A DNA stretch of 64,000 nucleotides from the NCBI RefSeq assembly GCF_001623875.1, contig NZ_LWAE01000003.1, positions 620,001 through 684,000 on the forward strand, given 5' to 3'. Positions 17,215-26,925 of the stretch are shown one piece after another. Both the position numbers and the translations under genes were made by a program. The notes beneath the pieces were generated by a model. It had not been told where the DNA came from. It saw only the letters and a list, made by a program, of their open reading frames with translations, and searched no databases. This DNA comes from Clostridium magnum DSM 2767. GTDB taxonomy: Bacteria; Bacillota; Clostridia; Clostridiales; Clostridiaceae. How positions within the stretch are numbered: position 1 is the first letter of the stretch; each line of letters opens with the position of its first letter.

Positions 17215-17363
17215 GTTCCCCCTCAATAAAAATAGAGTATTAACAATTTTGCTTATTACTTTTTCTACCAACTTATAGCTTTAAGCTCTAATACTATTAT
17301 ATATAATTTAATTGTTTAACTCAACAACTCCATTTTCTATGAAGCTTTAAAATTCATATAACA

Positions 17364-18224
17364 TTATTCACTTATCCAGCGTGCCCCCTCAGATGCTAAG
17401 TCTGCCAATACCACAAGTAGTAAATAGCAAATTAAAATCAACGTTATTTCTGTATATTTAAAATAACTCATACTGAGTTTAAACTGCTGACCTAATCCTC
17501 CAGCCCCTACAAATCCTACCACGATGGTTGTACGAAGTATTACCTCACCACGATAGAGAATATATGTAAAAAACTTTGGCATTACTGTTGGTATTACACC
17601 ATATATGAGTATCTGGCCAGAACTTGCCCCACAAGAGGCTAGATTTCTAATAGATCTCAAATCTAGATCCTCTACTACTTCCGCACATAGCTTACCTAGT
17701 ATTCCGAAATTATGCAATGCTAACGCTATTGCTCCTGGTAAAATACCTGGTTTAAAAATAAATACTATAATCATCGCCCAGACTAATTCAGGAACTGCTC
17801 TCGAGAAAATATATAAAACTCTCATAAACCCAAATAATAGAAATCCATACCACTTCTTTGATAATGTCAAAGTTCCATCAGCAGCATTTCTTGCCGCTGG
17901 TATCACAGTAAATAGCATTCCTATAGTTGCAAAGCCAATGGCCATTACGCTCATCTGCAAAGTTTCATAAGTAAGCTTTAATGCATTTTTCCAGCTTTCA
18001 ACATCCAAAAATGCTGGCTCTTTCTCTCCTACCCCCATTAATCCTTTAAGAAACTTTTTTGCATAGTTCCTATTTTTTTCAGAAAACAAACCCCAAAAAT
18101 CTGCATTATCTACCCTATATATAAATACCCACGATCCAATTATCAATGCTAAGAGTACTAAAATAGAAAACTTAATAAAAGTAAACTTAACTTGTTTCTT
18201 TGGTATAATTATTTCATACTTCAA
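17364..18224 (-). CDS. phnE: Phosphonate/phosphite ABC transporter permease 2
   Basis: 286 aa from a TTG start with GGGAG 8 nt upstream; the start overlaps the previous stop (TTGA). It has six membrane segments and the binding-protein-dependent permease signature GASSGQILIYGVIPTVMPKF, which contacts the ATPase, plus FVGAGGLGQQFKLSM near the end. It pairs with the permease at 18221-19021 to form a heterodimeric channel. It is the last gene of a phnD-phnC-phnE-phnE operon. Confidence 0.92.
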   Translation of the reverse strand: MKYEIIIPKKQVKFTFIKFSILVLLALIIGSWVFIYRVDNADFWGLFSEKNRNYAKKFLKGLMGVGEKEPAFLDVESWKNALKLTYETLQMSVMAIGFATIGMLFTVIPAARNAADGTLTLSKKWYGFLLFGFMRVLYIFSRAVPELVWAMIIVFIFKPGILPGAIALALHNFGILGKLCAEVVEDLDLRSIRNLASCGASSGQILIYGVIPTVMPKFFTYILYRGEVILRTTIVVGFVGAGGLGQQFKLSMSYFKYTEITLILICYLLLVVLADLASEGARWISE

Positions 18225-19021
18225 GCTGCCAACTCCCTTCGAACTTGATTACTCCAAAGGTCAATTAATACTACCAGTATGGTTAAAAATAACATATAGG
18301 TCCACATAACATTATAGTTTAAATCCTGTAACGCTAATTGAATCTGATAGCCTAACCCCCCTAGTCCAATAAAGCTCATAATTGTTGAAGACCGAACAGC
18401 ACACTCAAGTCTATACATAGTATAGCTAATCATATCTACTTTTGCTATTGGAAAATAACCATAAATTAAGGTCTGTAATCTAGAAGCCCCAGCTGCCTTT
18501 AAAGATTTTATTGGTTCTTTGGGAACATCATTAAGTATATCTGCATATATACGGCCGAGAGTTCCACCATAAGGAATAGCTAATGCAAAAATTGCAGCAT
18601 AAGGAGTTAACCCTATGGCAGCTACAAAGAGCCATGCCCAAACTAATTCATGAATTGCTCTCATAAAGCCAAGTACTCCTCTGAATATTGTTTTTAAAAA
18701 GCGTCGATTTCTCTCACTATGAGCCAAAACTCCTGATGCAAGTATTCCAAATACTATTGCGATTACAAATGCTAGTGTCATACCTGCCACAGCATAGGCA
18801 AGGGTCCTCCATGTTGATATTAAGCCTAGTTCTAATATTTGAGGAGACAAGTCAGGCCTAAATAGAGATTTCGCAACTTGAGTTATAGTAACTCTACCAC
18901 CTGGATGTAAAAGTTCTGGCCCCCAATGTACTGAAAATAAGCTCCAAATGAATACTAAAATAAGCATCAGTGTAAGTAAATTCTTTTTATGAAACTCTAT
19001 ATAGGATTTAATGCTATGCAT
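18221..19021 (-). CDS. phnE: Phosphonate/phosphite ABC transporter permease 1
   Basis: 266 aa with about six membrane segments. AAGGAG precedes the ATG, which overlaps the phnC stop by 8 nt. The ATPase-contact loop is AAGASRLQTLIYGYFPIAKV, and FIGLGGLGYQIQLALQDLNY matches the PhnE C-terminus. It is homologous to the next gene. Two different PhnE genes in one operon are common in Firmicutes. No C-P lyase, phosphonatase or ptxD gene accompanies them in this window. Confidence 0.92.
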   Translation of the reverse strand: MHSIKSYIEFHKKNLLTLMLILVFIWSLFSVHWGPELLHPGGRVTITQVAKSLFRPDLSPQILELGLISTWRTLAYAVAGMTLAFVIAIVFGILASGVLAHSERNRRFLKTIFRGVLGFMRAIHELVWAWLFVAAIGLTPYAAIFALAIPYGGTLGRIYADILNDVPKEPIKSLKAAGASRLQTLIYGYFPIAKVDMISYTMYRLECAVRSSTIMSFIGLGGLGYQIQLALQDLNYNVMWTYMLFLTILVVLIDLWSNQVRRELAA

Positions 19022-19769
19022 CTTTTTTCAGCTCCTTTAAATCATAAAGCTCAAACAAGTGTTTCTCTGTTACTCTCTCTGTTGGGAGATCAAAATAAAC
19101 CTTACCCTCTCTAAGAGCTATAATACGATTAAAGTATTTTTTAGCATATTCTACACTATGCATACTTGCCACAAGTGTCTGATTTTCCTCCTGAACAAGC
19201 TTTGTTAACATAGATAAAATATCCTCAGCACGGGCTGGATCTAATGATGCTACTGGCTCATCTGCTAATATAATTTCAGGTTTTTGCACTAATAAACGTG
19301 CCATTGCCACTCTTTGCTGCTCTCCACCGGATAAAGTAGAAGTTTTTTCATAGATTTTTTCTAGTAATCCTACTCTTTCTAAGGCTCGAGCTGCTATCTC
19401 CTTCTCTTGAGGAAAAAGTAAGGATATTAAAGATTTAAAAAATCCCCAGTGAGCAAGTCGTCCCGCTAAAACGTTTTGCACCACTGGTAACTGATCTACT
19501 AAATCAAATTGTTGACGAATAACACCTACCTTTTTAGCTAGCTGTTTACTAGTTTTATACTCAGTGGATATAACTCCGTCAATATATAGTTCACCACTAT
19601 CAGTTTTGAGAATATTGGCTAAAGTATTTAGTAATGTTGTTTTGCCTGCCCCACTTGGGCCAATTAAAGCAACCATTTCACCTTTTTTAATAGTAATAGA
19701 AAGGGTGCTTAAAGCTACCTTCCTGCCATAAACTTTTGATATTTCTTTTAACTCAAATATATTTTTCAT
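19014..19769 (-). CDS. phnC: Phosphonate/phosphite ABC transporter ATP-binding protein
   Basis: 251 aa from ATG 19769 (AGGTGG upstream; the GTG three codons earlier lacks a site). Walker A GPSGAGKTT, Q-loop VIRQQFDLVDQLPVVQNVL, signature LSGGEQQRVAMARLL, Walker B IILADEPVASLDPA and H-loop ASMHSVEYA are intact. DQLPVVQNVLAGRL is characteristic of PhnC. It powers uptake through the two downstream PhnE subunits. Confidence 0.95.
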   Translation of the reverse strand: MKNIFELKEISKVYGRKVALSTLSITIKKGEMVALIGPSGAGKTTLLNTLANILKTDSGELYIDGVISTEYKTSKQLAKKVGVIRQQFDLVDQLPVVQNVLAGRLAHWGFFKSLISLLFPQEKEIAARALERVGLLEKIYEKTSTLSGGEQQRVAMARLLVQKPEIILADEPVASLDPARAEDILSMLTKLVQEENQTLVASMHSVEYAKKYFNRIIALREGKVYFDLPTERVTEKHLFELYDLKELKKDA

Positions 19770-19856
19770 ATAATCCACCTACTATGCTCATATATAAAAT
19801 AGATACTTAATCTATTATTAAGTATCTATTCTATGTCTAGTATATTAAATTACTTA

Positions 19857-20774
19857 CTATTTAACCATACCTAATTTTTTTGCAACTTCTTCAATTGCCT
19901 TATAGTTATCATTATTAGTTTCAACAAATTTCTCTGTTTGGAAGAATTTTAAAGCTTGTGCTTGGTCTCCTCCCTTGTCAATACTCATAGAAAGTAACGC
20001 ATCCTTAACCTTTTGCTTTGTTCCATCTCCATATACTTTATCTATGTTATCTAAATTATTTATTGTCCAGTGATAATCAAAATACTCCGGTGTTGTATAA
20101 AAGACTTTAACTTTATTTAAATCAACTTTATTTTCTTTAACAGTTTTTTCCCACACTGATATGTTTAAAGCTCCTGTCTCAAAAGCCCCTGATTCTACAA
20201 GCTTAATAGTTTTGTCATGTGAACCTGAATAGTTTGGCTTTCCGTTGAAATCTTTTTCTGGATCAATGCCTGCCTTTGTCAAGAAATAGCGAGGCATTAA
20301 GCTTCCCGAAGTTGAACTTTCACTTCCAAAAGTAAATATTTTTCCTTTTAAATCTTCTATTTTAGAAACATTCAAATTTTTTTGAGCTATAAAAACTGAT
20401 TGAAATTTTGCATCCCTTGGTCTTTGTGCAATAGCTTCAGCACCTGGTGCAACTGCTCTTGCTTGAACTCCTGTAAGGCCACCGAACCAAACTAACTGAA
20501 TTTCTCCTCTTTCAAAAGCAGTAACTAAAGCTGCATAATCATTAGCTGGAACAAACTTAACCTTTAAGCCCGTCTTTTCACTAAGATATCTTGCTGTTGC
20601 TTCCATATTAGGATTTAATTCCGCTGCACTTTGATCTGGAATTGCTCCTATTTTAAACTCTTTCTGTTCTTTCGTAGTTTCCTTTTTAGAGCTATTACTT
20701 GCTTGATTCTGTCCACAAGCTGTTAATGAAATCATCATAAGCCCCGCCAACAAAGCGACTATAATTTTTCTCAT
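19857..20774 (-). CDS. phnD: Phosphonate/phosphite-binding lipoprotein
   Basis: 305 aa from ATG 20774 with AGGAGG 7 nt upstream; the longer frame has no site. A lipoprotein signal peptide ends in the lipobox LTAC (MRKIIVALLAGLMMISLTAC). The mature part is PhnD-like: FKIGAIPDQSAAEL, LVWFGGLTGVQARAV, FTFGSESSTSGSLMPRYFL and NYSGSHDKTIKLVESGAFETGAL. The S-T-S-G loop binds the phosphonate or phosphite group in the family. Which ligand is bound cannot be told from the sequence. Confidence 0.93.
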   Translation of the reverse strand: MRKIIVALLAGLMMISLTACGQNQASNSSKKETTKEQKEFKIGAIPDQSAAELNPNMEATARYLSEKTGLKVKFVPANDYAALVTAFERGEIQLVWFGGLTGVQARAVAPGAEAIAQRPRDAKFQSVFIAQKNLNVSKIEDLKGKIFTFGSESSTSGSLMPRYFLTKAGIDPEKDFNGKPNYSGSHDKTIKLVESGAFETGALNISVWEKTVKENKVDLNKVKVFYTTPEYFDYHWTINNLDNIDKVYGDGTKQKVKDALLSMSIDKGGDQAQALKFFQTEKFVETNNDNYKAIEEVAKKLGMVK

Positions 20775-20956
20775 AATTAGTCCTCCTCTTAATAAGTCAA
20801 TCGTTATCAGTTGTACATTCAACAATATTTTACAGGAGTATACATACCTTGTACAATCAGATTTTCAAATACTCATTAGTGCATCTATAAGAAAAAATTA
20901 TATTAGTATTCCTATAAGTTTATAATACAATGCATGTACAAAATTAATGTAGATAA

Positions 20957-20989
20957 CAAAGGACATCTTTAATACTAAAGGTGTCTTTC
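20957..20989. terminator. Hairpin downstream of the glycerophosphodiesterase gene
   Basis: AAAGGACATCTTT pairs imperfectly with AAAGGTGTCTTT around a short loop; TTCGTTTT follows on the plus strand. It separates the diesterase gene from the phn operon on the minus strand. Confidence 0.55.
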
Positions 20990-21030
20990 GTTTTCCCTCT
21001 GGTACTATTAGGACTCTGAACTGTTAGAAA

Positions 21031-21768
21031 TCATGAGTTTTCTAAAATCTTCTTTAGCTTATCTGGATAATTTGTTATAATCCCATCTATCCCCAATTCA
21101 ATTAATCTTTCCATATATTTTTTTTCATTTACTGTATATGCATTAATTATTATTCCATTTTTCTTAATATCAGTAACTATTTTTTTATTCATAACTGATG
21201 AAAAAAATGGATGCATTGCATCTGCTCCTACTGTTTTTATATACTCATGAGCCTTATAAAGGACTGCTGTGTATAGTAATCCTGTTTTAATATTTTTATC
21301 ATACTCCTTTACTCGAATCATGGAGTAATGATTGAAGGATGATATTATTACATTCTTTTCCACCCCAAACTCATAAACTTTATCTATCACCTTTTTCTCT
21401 AATTCACTGTAAGGTATCATGTCATTTTTAAGCTCCAGATTTATTAGTAAGTTTTTATCCATTACATAATCTAAAAATTCATCAATATTTGGAATTCTCT
21501 CTCCTTCAAACTGTCTATTAAATTTGATTCCTGCATCAAATTCACACAACTCACTATAAGTATAATCACAAATAAAACCAGTACCATTTGTGGTTCTATC
21601 TATAGTTTCATCATGACAAATAACTATAACCCCATCCTTTGTCATGTGTAGATCTGTTTCGATACCATCACAGCCAGCTTCTATAGCTTTTCTAAAGGCA
21701 ACCATAGTATTCTCTGGATACTCTCCACTAAACCCCCTATGTGCAATATTCAAACTTCTTTTCATCAC
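21031..21768 (-). CDS. Glycerophosphodiester phosphodiesterase
   Basis: 245 aa; AGAGGAAA lies 7 nt before a GTG and 10 nt before the following ATG, either of which could be the start. The GDPD fold is clear: NIAHRGFSGEYPENT (catalytic His), GCDGIETDLHMTKDGVIVICHDETIDRTTNGTG (metal ligands and second His), LELKND, ISSFNH and INAYTVNEKKYMERL. It hydrolyses glycerophosphodiesters to glycerol-3-phosphate. There is no signal peptide, so it is cytoplasmic (UgpQ type). The position upstream of phnDCEE suggests a shared phosphorus-scavenging theme. Confidence 0.92.
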   Translation of the reverse strand: MMKRSLNIAHRGFSGEYPENTMVAFRKAIEAGCDGIETDLHMTKDGVIVICHDETIDRTTNGTGFICDYTYSELCEFDAGIKFNRQFEGERIPNIDEFLDYVMDKNLLINLELKNDMIPYSELEKKVIDKVYEFGVEKNVIISSFNHYSMIRVKEYDKNIKTGLLYTAVLYKAHEYIKTVGADAMHPFFSSVMNKKIVTDIKKNGIIINAYTVNEKKYMERLIELGIDGIITNYPDKLKKILENS

Positions 21769-22154
21769 CGAAATTTCCTCTCTATCTTTGTTTTTTTATA
21801 ATAAACCTAATTATTTTTTATATGTATTATATTTTTCGATAGCTGCATTTATGCTTTTTACTGCATTTTCAATAGCCTGATAAAAAGTTTGCTTATTTTA
21901 AAGCATTCCTAATTTACTACTATTTGTATTAAAACAACAAACTACACGCCGGATAATTGTTTATTTTGCACATATGAATATTATTGATAATGTGATAAAT
22001 TATGTATAATATAATTATTAATTCAATAACTTAAACAACATATATCAATCAAATTAATAATTTTTTTTACGAATATTATCAAATTCTTATTATGACCAGA
22101 AATTTATGCATGATAATTGATTCTAGAACAAAATATAAAAATGGAGGGATTTAT

Positions 22155-23591
22155 ATGGGAGAAAGTAGTAAAAACTTTGAAAAAGTCCTAGACAAGAGAG
22201 ACATTTTTGCTCTTGCTTTCGGGGCTATGATTGGATGGGGCTGGGTAGTTCTAGCTGGAGATTGGATACTAAAGGCTGGTACTCTTGGAGCAATCTTAGC
22301 ATTTTTGATTGGTGGTGTCATGGTGCTGTTCGTTGGTCTTACTTATGCTGAATTAACTTCAGCAATGCCTAAATGCGGTGGAGAACATGTTTTTAGTTAT
22401 AGAGCACTGGGCAGAAATGCTTCCTTTATATGTACTTGGGCTATAGTTTTAGGCTATATATCTGTTGTAGCCTTTGAAGCAGTTGCATTTCCTACAGTAC
22501 TAGAATATCTATTTCCATCATATCCGCAAATTCTTATGTATAATATAGCCGGATTTGATGTTTACTTTACTTGGGTTATTGTTGGAGTCATAAGTTCTAT
22601 TGTAATAACAATAATTAATTACTTAGGAGTAAAGACAGCAGCATTTTTACAAGGAGTTTTAACTATACTTATAGCAATTATAGGTTTAACATTAGTTTGC
22701 GGTTCAGTAGTGAATGGGACTCCTCAAAACTTAAAACCTCTTTTTATGGATGGCAGTAAAGGTATACTAGCAGTTGCTGTTATGACTCCATTTATGTATG
22801 TAGGATTTGATGTTATACCTCAAGCAGCAGAGGAGATTAATCTTCCTCTTAAAAAAATCGGACAAATTTTAATTTTATCAGTTGTTATGGCTGTTGTTTG
22901 GTATGTTATGATAATACTTGGAGTATCACTAGCACTTACGCACTCAGAAATGAAAGCCTCTACACTTGTAACAGCAGATGCCATGGCAAAAGTATTTATG
23001 AATAGTTCTTTAGCTTCAAAAGTTCTTATAATTGGAGGAATCGGAGGAATAATAACAAGCTGGAACTCCTTCTATATAGGTGGAAGTAGAGCTCTATATT
23101 CTATGGCAGAGTCAAATATGTTACCAGCCTTTTTAGCAAAGATGCATCCTAAATATAAGACTCCATGTAATGCAGTTTTATTAGTAGGTGCAGTATCCGC
23201 TATAGCACCTCTCTTTGGTAAAAAAATGCTTGGCTGGCTTGTTGATGCTGGTGGACTTACAATAGTTATTGCTTACTTAATTGTATCAATATCTTTCTTA
23301 GTATTAAGAAAGAAAGAGCCTAATATGGCAAGACCATATAAAGTTAAACATGGTAAATTTGTTGGAGTTATGGCTTGTATCTTAAGCGGAGTTATTACCT
23401 TATTATATTTACCTGGAGCTCCAGCAGCATTAATATGGCCTTATGAATGGGGAATAGTTATATTTTGGTCCGTATTAGGTGCAATATTCTACGGATGGGC
23501 TAAAATATCTAATACTAAAGCAGGCATTAATGAACATCATGAATTAGAAAAACTACTAGAAGAAAGTTATGAAGATGTAAAAGAGGCTTAA
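22155..23591 (+). CDS. APC-superfamily amino acid permease
   Basis: 478 aa from ATG 22155 with GGAGGG 7 nt upstream; the longer frame from 22092 has no site. It has twelve predicted membrane segments and the APC opening ALAFGAMIGWGWVVLAGDWI, where GxG-type breaks in helix 1 bind the substrate amino group, followed by the helix 3-6 motif FMYVGFDVIPQAAEE. It resembles the YgjI/PotE-like permeases of Clostridia. The substrate is not predictable. In 21769-22154 I see no riboswitch or T-box; AT-rich promoter-like DNA near 21983-22010 (TTGATA, TATAAT at 15 nt) is weak. Confidence 0.9.
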   Translation: MGESSKNFEKVLDKRDIFALAFGAMIGWGWVVLAGDWILKAGTLGAILAFLIGGVMVLFVGLTYAELTSAMPKCGGEHVFSYRALGRNASFICTWAIVLGYISVVAFEAVAFPTVLEYLFPSYPQILMYNIAGFDVYFTWVIVGVISSIVITIINYLGVKTAAFLQGVLTILIAIIGLTLVCGSVVNGTPQNLKPLFMDGSKGILAVAVMTPFMYVGFDVIPQAAEEINLPLKKIGQILILSVVMAVVWYVMIILGVSLALTHSEMKASTLVTADAMAKVFMNSSLASKVLIIGGIGGIITSWNSFYIGGSRALYSMAESNMLPAFLAKMHPKYKTPCNAVLLVGAVSAIAPLFGKKMLGWLVDAGGLTIVIAYLIVSISFLVLRKKEPNMARPYKVKHGKFVGVMACILSGVITLLYLPGAPAALIWPYEWGIVIFWSVLGAIFYGWAKISNTKAGINEHHELEKLLEESYEDVKEA

Positions 23592-23630
23592 CAACAATTG
23601 AATGAAAACATTATAAATATACGATCTAAA

Positions 23631-23667
23631 AAAGACTTAGTACAAGATAGCCTTATACTAAGTCTTT
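23631..23667. terminator. Bidirectional terminator between permease and EFR1 genes
   Basis: AAAGACTTAGTA and TACTAAGTCTTT form a perfect 12-bp stem. On the minus strand six T follow; on the plus strand GTATCTTTT. Confidence 0.85.
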
Positions 23668-23688
23668 GTATCTTTTAATACATATACA

Positions 23689-24480
23689 CTATCTATTTAC
23701 TCTCATCTCGTCTACAGTTACATTAGGATTTTTATACCTTCCTTTACTTTTCGTACCCTTGCCGTACTGAATCGCACTTACTGGACAAAGATGTATACAA
23801 GCCAAACATTGAGTGCACTCCTTCCCCCATTTAGGCTTTCCTTTAACTTTTATTGTTTTACAATTACATACGCTTTCACAAATACCACAACTTATACATT
23901 TGTCATTAGCATAAAATTTTTTCGTGTTCATAGCACCTTTATTAAATAAAGGGTTTACAATAGTAGTTAAAATACCTGGAATAGGCCCCCTTACAACTTG
24001 AAAAACATCCTTTTTTCTTTCATTTATAACACAATCTATATTTTTTAAAGCTTCTTCCGCTGCTGAAAGCTTTTTCTCTTCCTTCTCTTTTGAATCAACA
24101 TCTCCCATAATAATATAATTATTAGGCATTGATATAGAAAATCCACTGTTTAAATTAAGATTCTTTTTCCTTAGACAATCTCTCATAACTTTCATTGTGT
24201 TTCCAATGTTTTCGCCACAGGTTGCTACAGAAAAAATATAGTTATCTTTATAGTTATCAAGCTTTAGTTTTTCAACAAAATCAATAACCATCTTCGGAGG
24301 TGCCCAGGCATACACGGGATATACAAAACCTATAACCTCATTATCCTTTAGATTATACTTAAAGTTATCATTCTTATTATTCATTTCAGATGCTATAGAA
24401 ATTAACTCTTCATTATTATATTTTGCAATATTTTTGGCTACTTGTAATGAGTTGCCTGTGCCTGAAAAATAAAATATCAT
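23689..24480 (-). CDS. EFR1-family flavodoxin-ferredoxin protein
   Basis: 263 aa from ATG 24480 with GGAGGAG 6 nt upstream. The N-terminal flavodoxin-like domain begins MIFYFSGTGNSLQVAKNIA (FMN phosphate loop). The C-terminal domain has two 4Fe-4S clusters: CISCGICESVCNC and CTQCLACIHLCPV. This is the EFR1 arrangement, a cytosolic electron carrier of anaerobes with unknown partners. It follows the Nudix gene by 27 nt on the same strand and is probably co-transcribed with it. Confidence 0.9.
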   Translation of the reverse strand: MIFYFSGTGNSLQVAKNIAKYNNEELISIASEMNNKNDNFKYNLKDNEVIGFVYPVYAWAPPKMVIDFVEKLKLDNYKDNYIFSVATCGENIGNTMKVMRDCLRKKNLNLNSGFSISMPNNYIIMGDVDSKEKEEKKLSAAEEALKNIDCVINERKKDVFQVVRGPIPGILTTIVNPLFNKGAMNTKKFYANDKCISCGICESVCNCKTIKVKGKPKWGKECTQCLACIHLCPVSAIQYGKGTKSKGRYKNPNVTVDEMRVNR

Positions 24481-24507
24481 ACTACACTCCTCCATACATA
24501 ATCTATA

Positions 24508-25431
24508 TTATTCTTTCTCTAAAAAGCTGCGTTGCCAATTTTCATTAAACATGTAACATTCGGCCTCACTTTTTGCATTCTTTTCTCCATTAATCTTAAC
24601 GATCATTTTCTCTATCTTTCTTTGAAAACTCGATGTTAGTAATCCTTTAGGTAGATTAAGTATCGCCTCATATACCCTTTGAAGTTCTGCAAGGGTAAAG
24701 TACTTAGGCATCAAATTAAATGCTATCGGGGTGTATTCAATCTTATTTTTAAGTGTCTCGAGGGCATAGTCTATGATCTCAATATGATCAAAGGCAAGTT
24801 CATTTTTACTCCAATCCAGAGGCTCATAGGAAGATTCACTGATTGGAACTACACCTTTCTTGATAGTTTTTTCTATCACAGTATACCCTATTTTAATCTT
24901 ACCATCATCAGAAGTAAGAATTATATTATATGTGCTAATTTTATCTTTTCCTGTTTGATCTGATGAAACAAAATTCTTTTTTACTGTGAACCATTTTGCT
25001 TCGTCTGCATCATCTCCTGCTACAGGCTTTATATCAGTTTTATCAGCTAATGCCATATAAACCGTTGATATAACTCTCATCCTTGGATCTCTTTTAACGT
25101 TATCTCCAAAGGTTTTAAGCTGTTCAAAGTACACATTTTCAACATTGGTTTCTTCTTTTAACTCCCTATAACACGCAGAACTAAGCCCTTCATCAATATT
25201 TACAAATCCTCCTGGTATTGCAAAACAGCCCATATACGGATGGTTTCCTCTTTTTACCAAAAGAACTTTAAGAACTTTACTATCATTATTGGCTTGTACT
25301 GATTCATCATCTACTGTAAATAGTAACATATCAACGGTATTGGAAGGTCTTTCATAATTCCTTGGCTTGTATAAACTTAAAAACTCCTGCTCATTTAATC
25401 CGTCTTTATTTAATAAACTCATATCTCTCAT
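24508..25431 (-). CDS. Nudix hydrolase with NrtR-like C-terminal domain
   Basis: 307 aa from ATG 25431 (AGGTG 6 nt upstream). The Nudix box reads GFVNIDEGLSSACYRELKEE within residues 95-120, with catalytic RE and EE intact. Residues 240-285 (FTLAELQRVYEAILNLPKG, then FQRKIEKM) match the winged-helix domain of NrtR-type proteins, which sense ADP-ribose compounds and repress NAD genes. Because the Nudix box is intact it may be an enzyme as well as, or instead of, a regulator. No NAD biosynthesis operon is adjacent. Confidence 0.88.
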   Translation of the reverse strand: MRDMSLLNKDGLNEQEFLSLYKPRNYERPSNTVDMLLFTVDDESVQANNDSKVLKVLLVKRGNHPYMGCFAIPGGFVNIDEGLSSACYRELKEETNVENVYFEQLKTFGDNVKRDPRMRVISTVYMALADKTDIKPVAGDDADEAKWFTVKKNFVSSDQTGKDKISTYNIILTSDDGKIKIGYTVIEKTIKKGVVPISESSYEPLDWSKNELAFDHIEIIDYALETLKNKIEYTPIAFNLMPKYFTLAELQRVYEAILNLPKGLLTSSFQRKIEKMIVKINGEKNAKSEAECYMFNENWQRSFLEKE

Positions 25432-25627
25432 AGATAACACCTACTCTCTAAAATCATTTCATGATTATTATTCCAATTTATACAAGTATTATATCATTTA
25501 TTTCTATATTATTCATTGAAATTTCAAGCTAAATATTTATGTTAAGACTTTTCAAATTGATATAATTGCGCTTTTAACTATTATAATGATAAAATCTAAA
25601 TACAATATATTTTTTGGAGGTAATAGT

Positions 25628-26734
25628 GTGGATTTAAAAGAAAAAGTAAAAAAACTTCCTTCATCTCCAGGTGTATATTTAATGAAGGATTCTCTTAATA
25701 CAATTATTTATGTAGGGAAATCAAAAAATCTAAAAAATAGAGTTGGATCATATTTTCAAAATTCAAAATCACACTCCCCAAAGGTTGTGAAGCTAGTAAA
25801 AAACTTAAAGAACTTTGAATATATACTTACTGATACAGAGTTTGAAGCCTTTATGCTGGAATGTAAATTGATAAAGGAACTGAAACCTATATACAATAGG
25901 TTAATGAAAAGTCCAAAACTTTACTCCTATATCAAGGTAAAAATCGATGAAAAAAATCCTGATATTGCAATCTCTAGCGAAGCTAATGCTGGGGATGGAA
26001 ACCTTTATTTTGGACCATACACAAGTACGAACAATGTGGCTCGTGCTCTTCAGGGCATAAAAGAATTCTATAAGATATTATGCTACAACAATGGTGGAAA
26101 AGCCTCATCCTGTTTAACCTATTCTTTAAATCTATGTATTGGCATGTGTTTATACGATACTACAAGGGAACAGTACTTAATTATATTGGACAAGATATTA
26201 AAACTGCTAAATGGCACTGATAAAAGCATTATTGCAGAAATGGAAACCAAGATGATTAGCACCTCAGAAGAGTTTGATTTTAAAACCGCTGCAAAATATA
26301 GAGATTATTTAACTGCAGTGAATTATTTAGTAAATACGACTAAAGTTGTAGAATTTACAAAAGAAAATAAAAATATTGCTTTACTTGAGAATCTAAACGA
26401 TGATATCTTTAAATTTTTTCTTATTAAAGGAAACAAAGTGCTTTTTTCTAAAAAATATAAACTAGAAAATCTTAATTTGGAGAAATTAAAATCCCTTTTG
26501 AAGGATAATATTTTATCTTATCTTAATGATACTGCTTTAGAAAATATAATAGAGATTAGGAAAGATGAAATAGATGAAACTCAAATAATTTATGCTTATC
26601 TGAAAAATAAATCCAACAACTGCAAACATATTTTAATTTCAGAAAAATGGCTTAAAGCTTCAAATAATATGAATATAGATAAGGCACTTAATAAATTACT
26701 GATTGGTATAACCTCAGAAAAAACTGTACACTAA
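25628..26734 (+). CDS. UvrC-like GIY-YIG nuclease lacking the second nuclease half
   Basis: 368 aa from GTG 25628 with GGAGG 7 nt upstream. Residues 5-90 are a UvrC-type GIY-YIG domain (LPSSPGVYLMKDSLNTIIYVGKS, NRVGSYF, MLECKLIKELKPIYN). A Cys-containing linker follows and a UVR-like segment EFDFKTAAKYRDYLTAV lies near residue 225. Full UvrC is about 600 aa and has a C-terminal RNase-H-fold nuclease and helix-hairpin-helix motifs, absent here. It may make only the 3' incision like Cho, or act outside nucleotide excision repair. It stands alone. Confidence 0.85.
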   Translation: MDLKEKVKKLPSSPGVYLMKDSLNTIIYVGKSKNLKNRVGSYFQNSKSHSPKVVKLVKNLKNFEYILTDTEFEAFMLECKLIKELKPIYNRLMKSPKLYSYIKVKIDEKNPDIAISSEANAGDGNLYFGPYTSTNNVARALQGIKEFYKILCYNNGGKASSCLTYSLNLCIGMCLYDTTREQYLIILDKILKLLNGTDKSIIAEMETKMISTSEEFDFKTAAKYRDYLTAVNYLVNTTKVVEFTKENKNIALLENLNDDIFKFFLIKGNKVLFSKKYKLENLNLEKLKSLLKDNILSYLNDTALENIIEIRKDEIDETQIIYAYLKNKSNNCKHILISEKWLKASNNMNIDKALNKLLIGITSEKTVH

Positions 26735-26864
26735 CTTTTGTAGAGTCCCAAAAATAATAGATGTTTAAAATGAAGAATTTAGTTATTTTAGTTGATTAAA
26801 ATCAATTGAAATTTAATTCTAGATACTCTTAGTAAGTAAAGACATAATAGAAAATACTATAATC

Positions 26865-26908
26865 AAAAGACGTATACTAAATAAAAATCAATCTAGTATA
26901 CGTCTTTT
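26865..26908. terminator. Bidirectional terminator after the UvrC-like gene
   Basis: AAAAGACGTATACTA and TAGTATACGTCTTTT form a perfect 15-bp stem; on the plus strand T-rich sequence follows. It sits between convergent genes. Confidence 0.88.
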
Positions 26909-26925
26909 TAATTTTTTTTCATGAG

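Noticed and set aside
21983..22010. Promoter TTGATA-TATAAT ahead of the APC permease
   Set aside because: The spacing of 15 nt is too short for a confident call.
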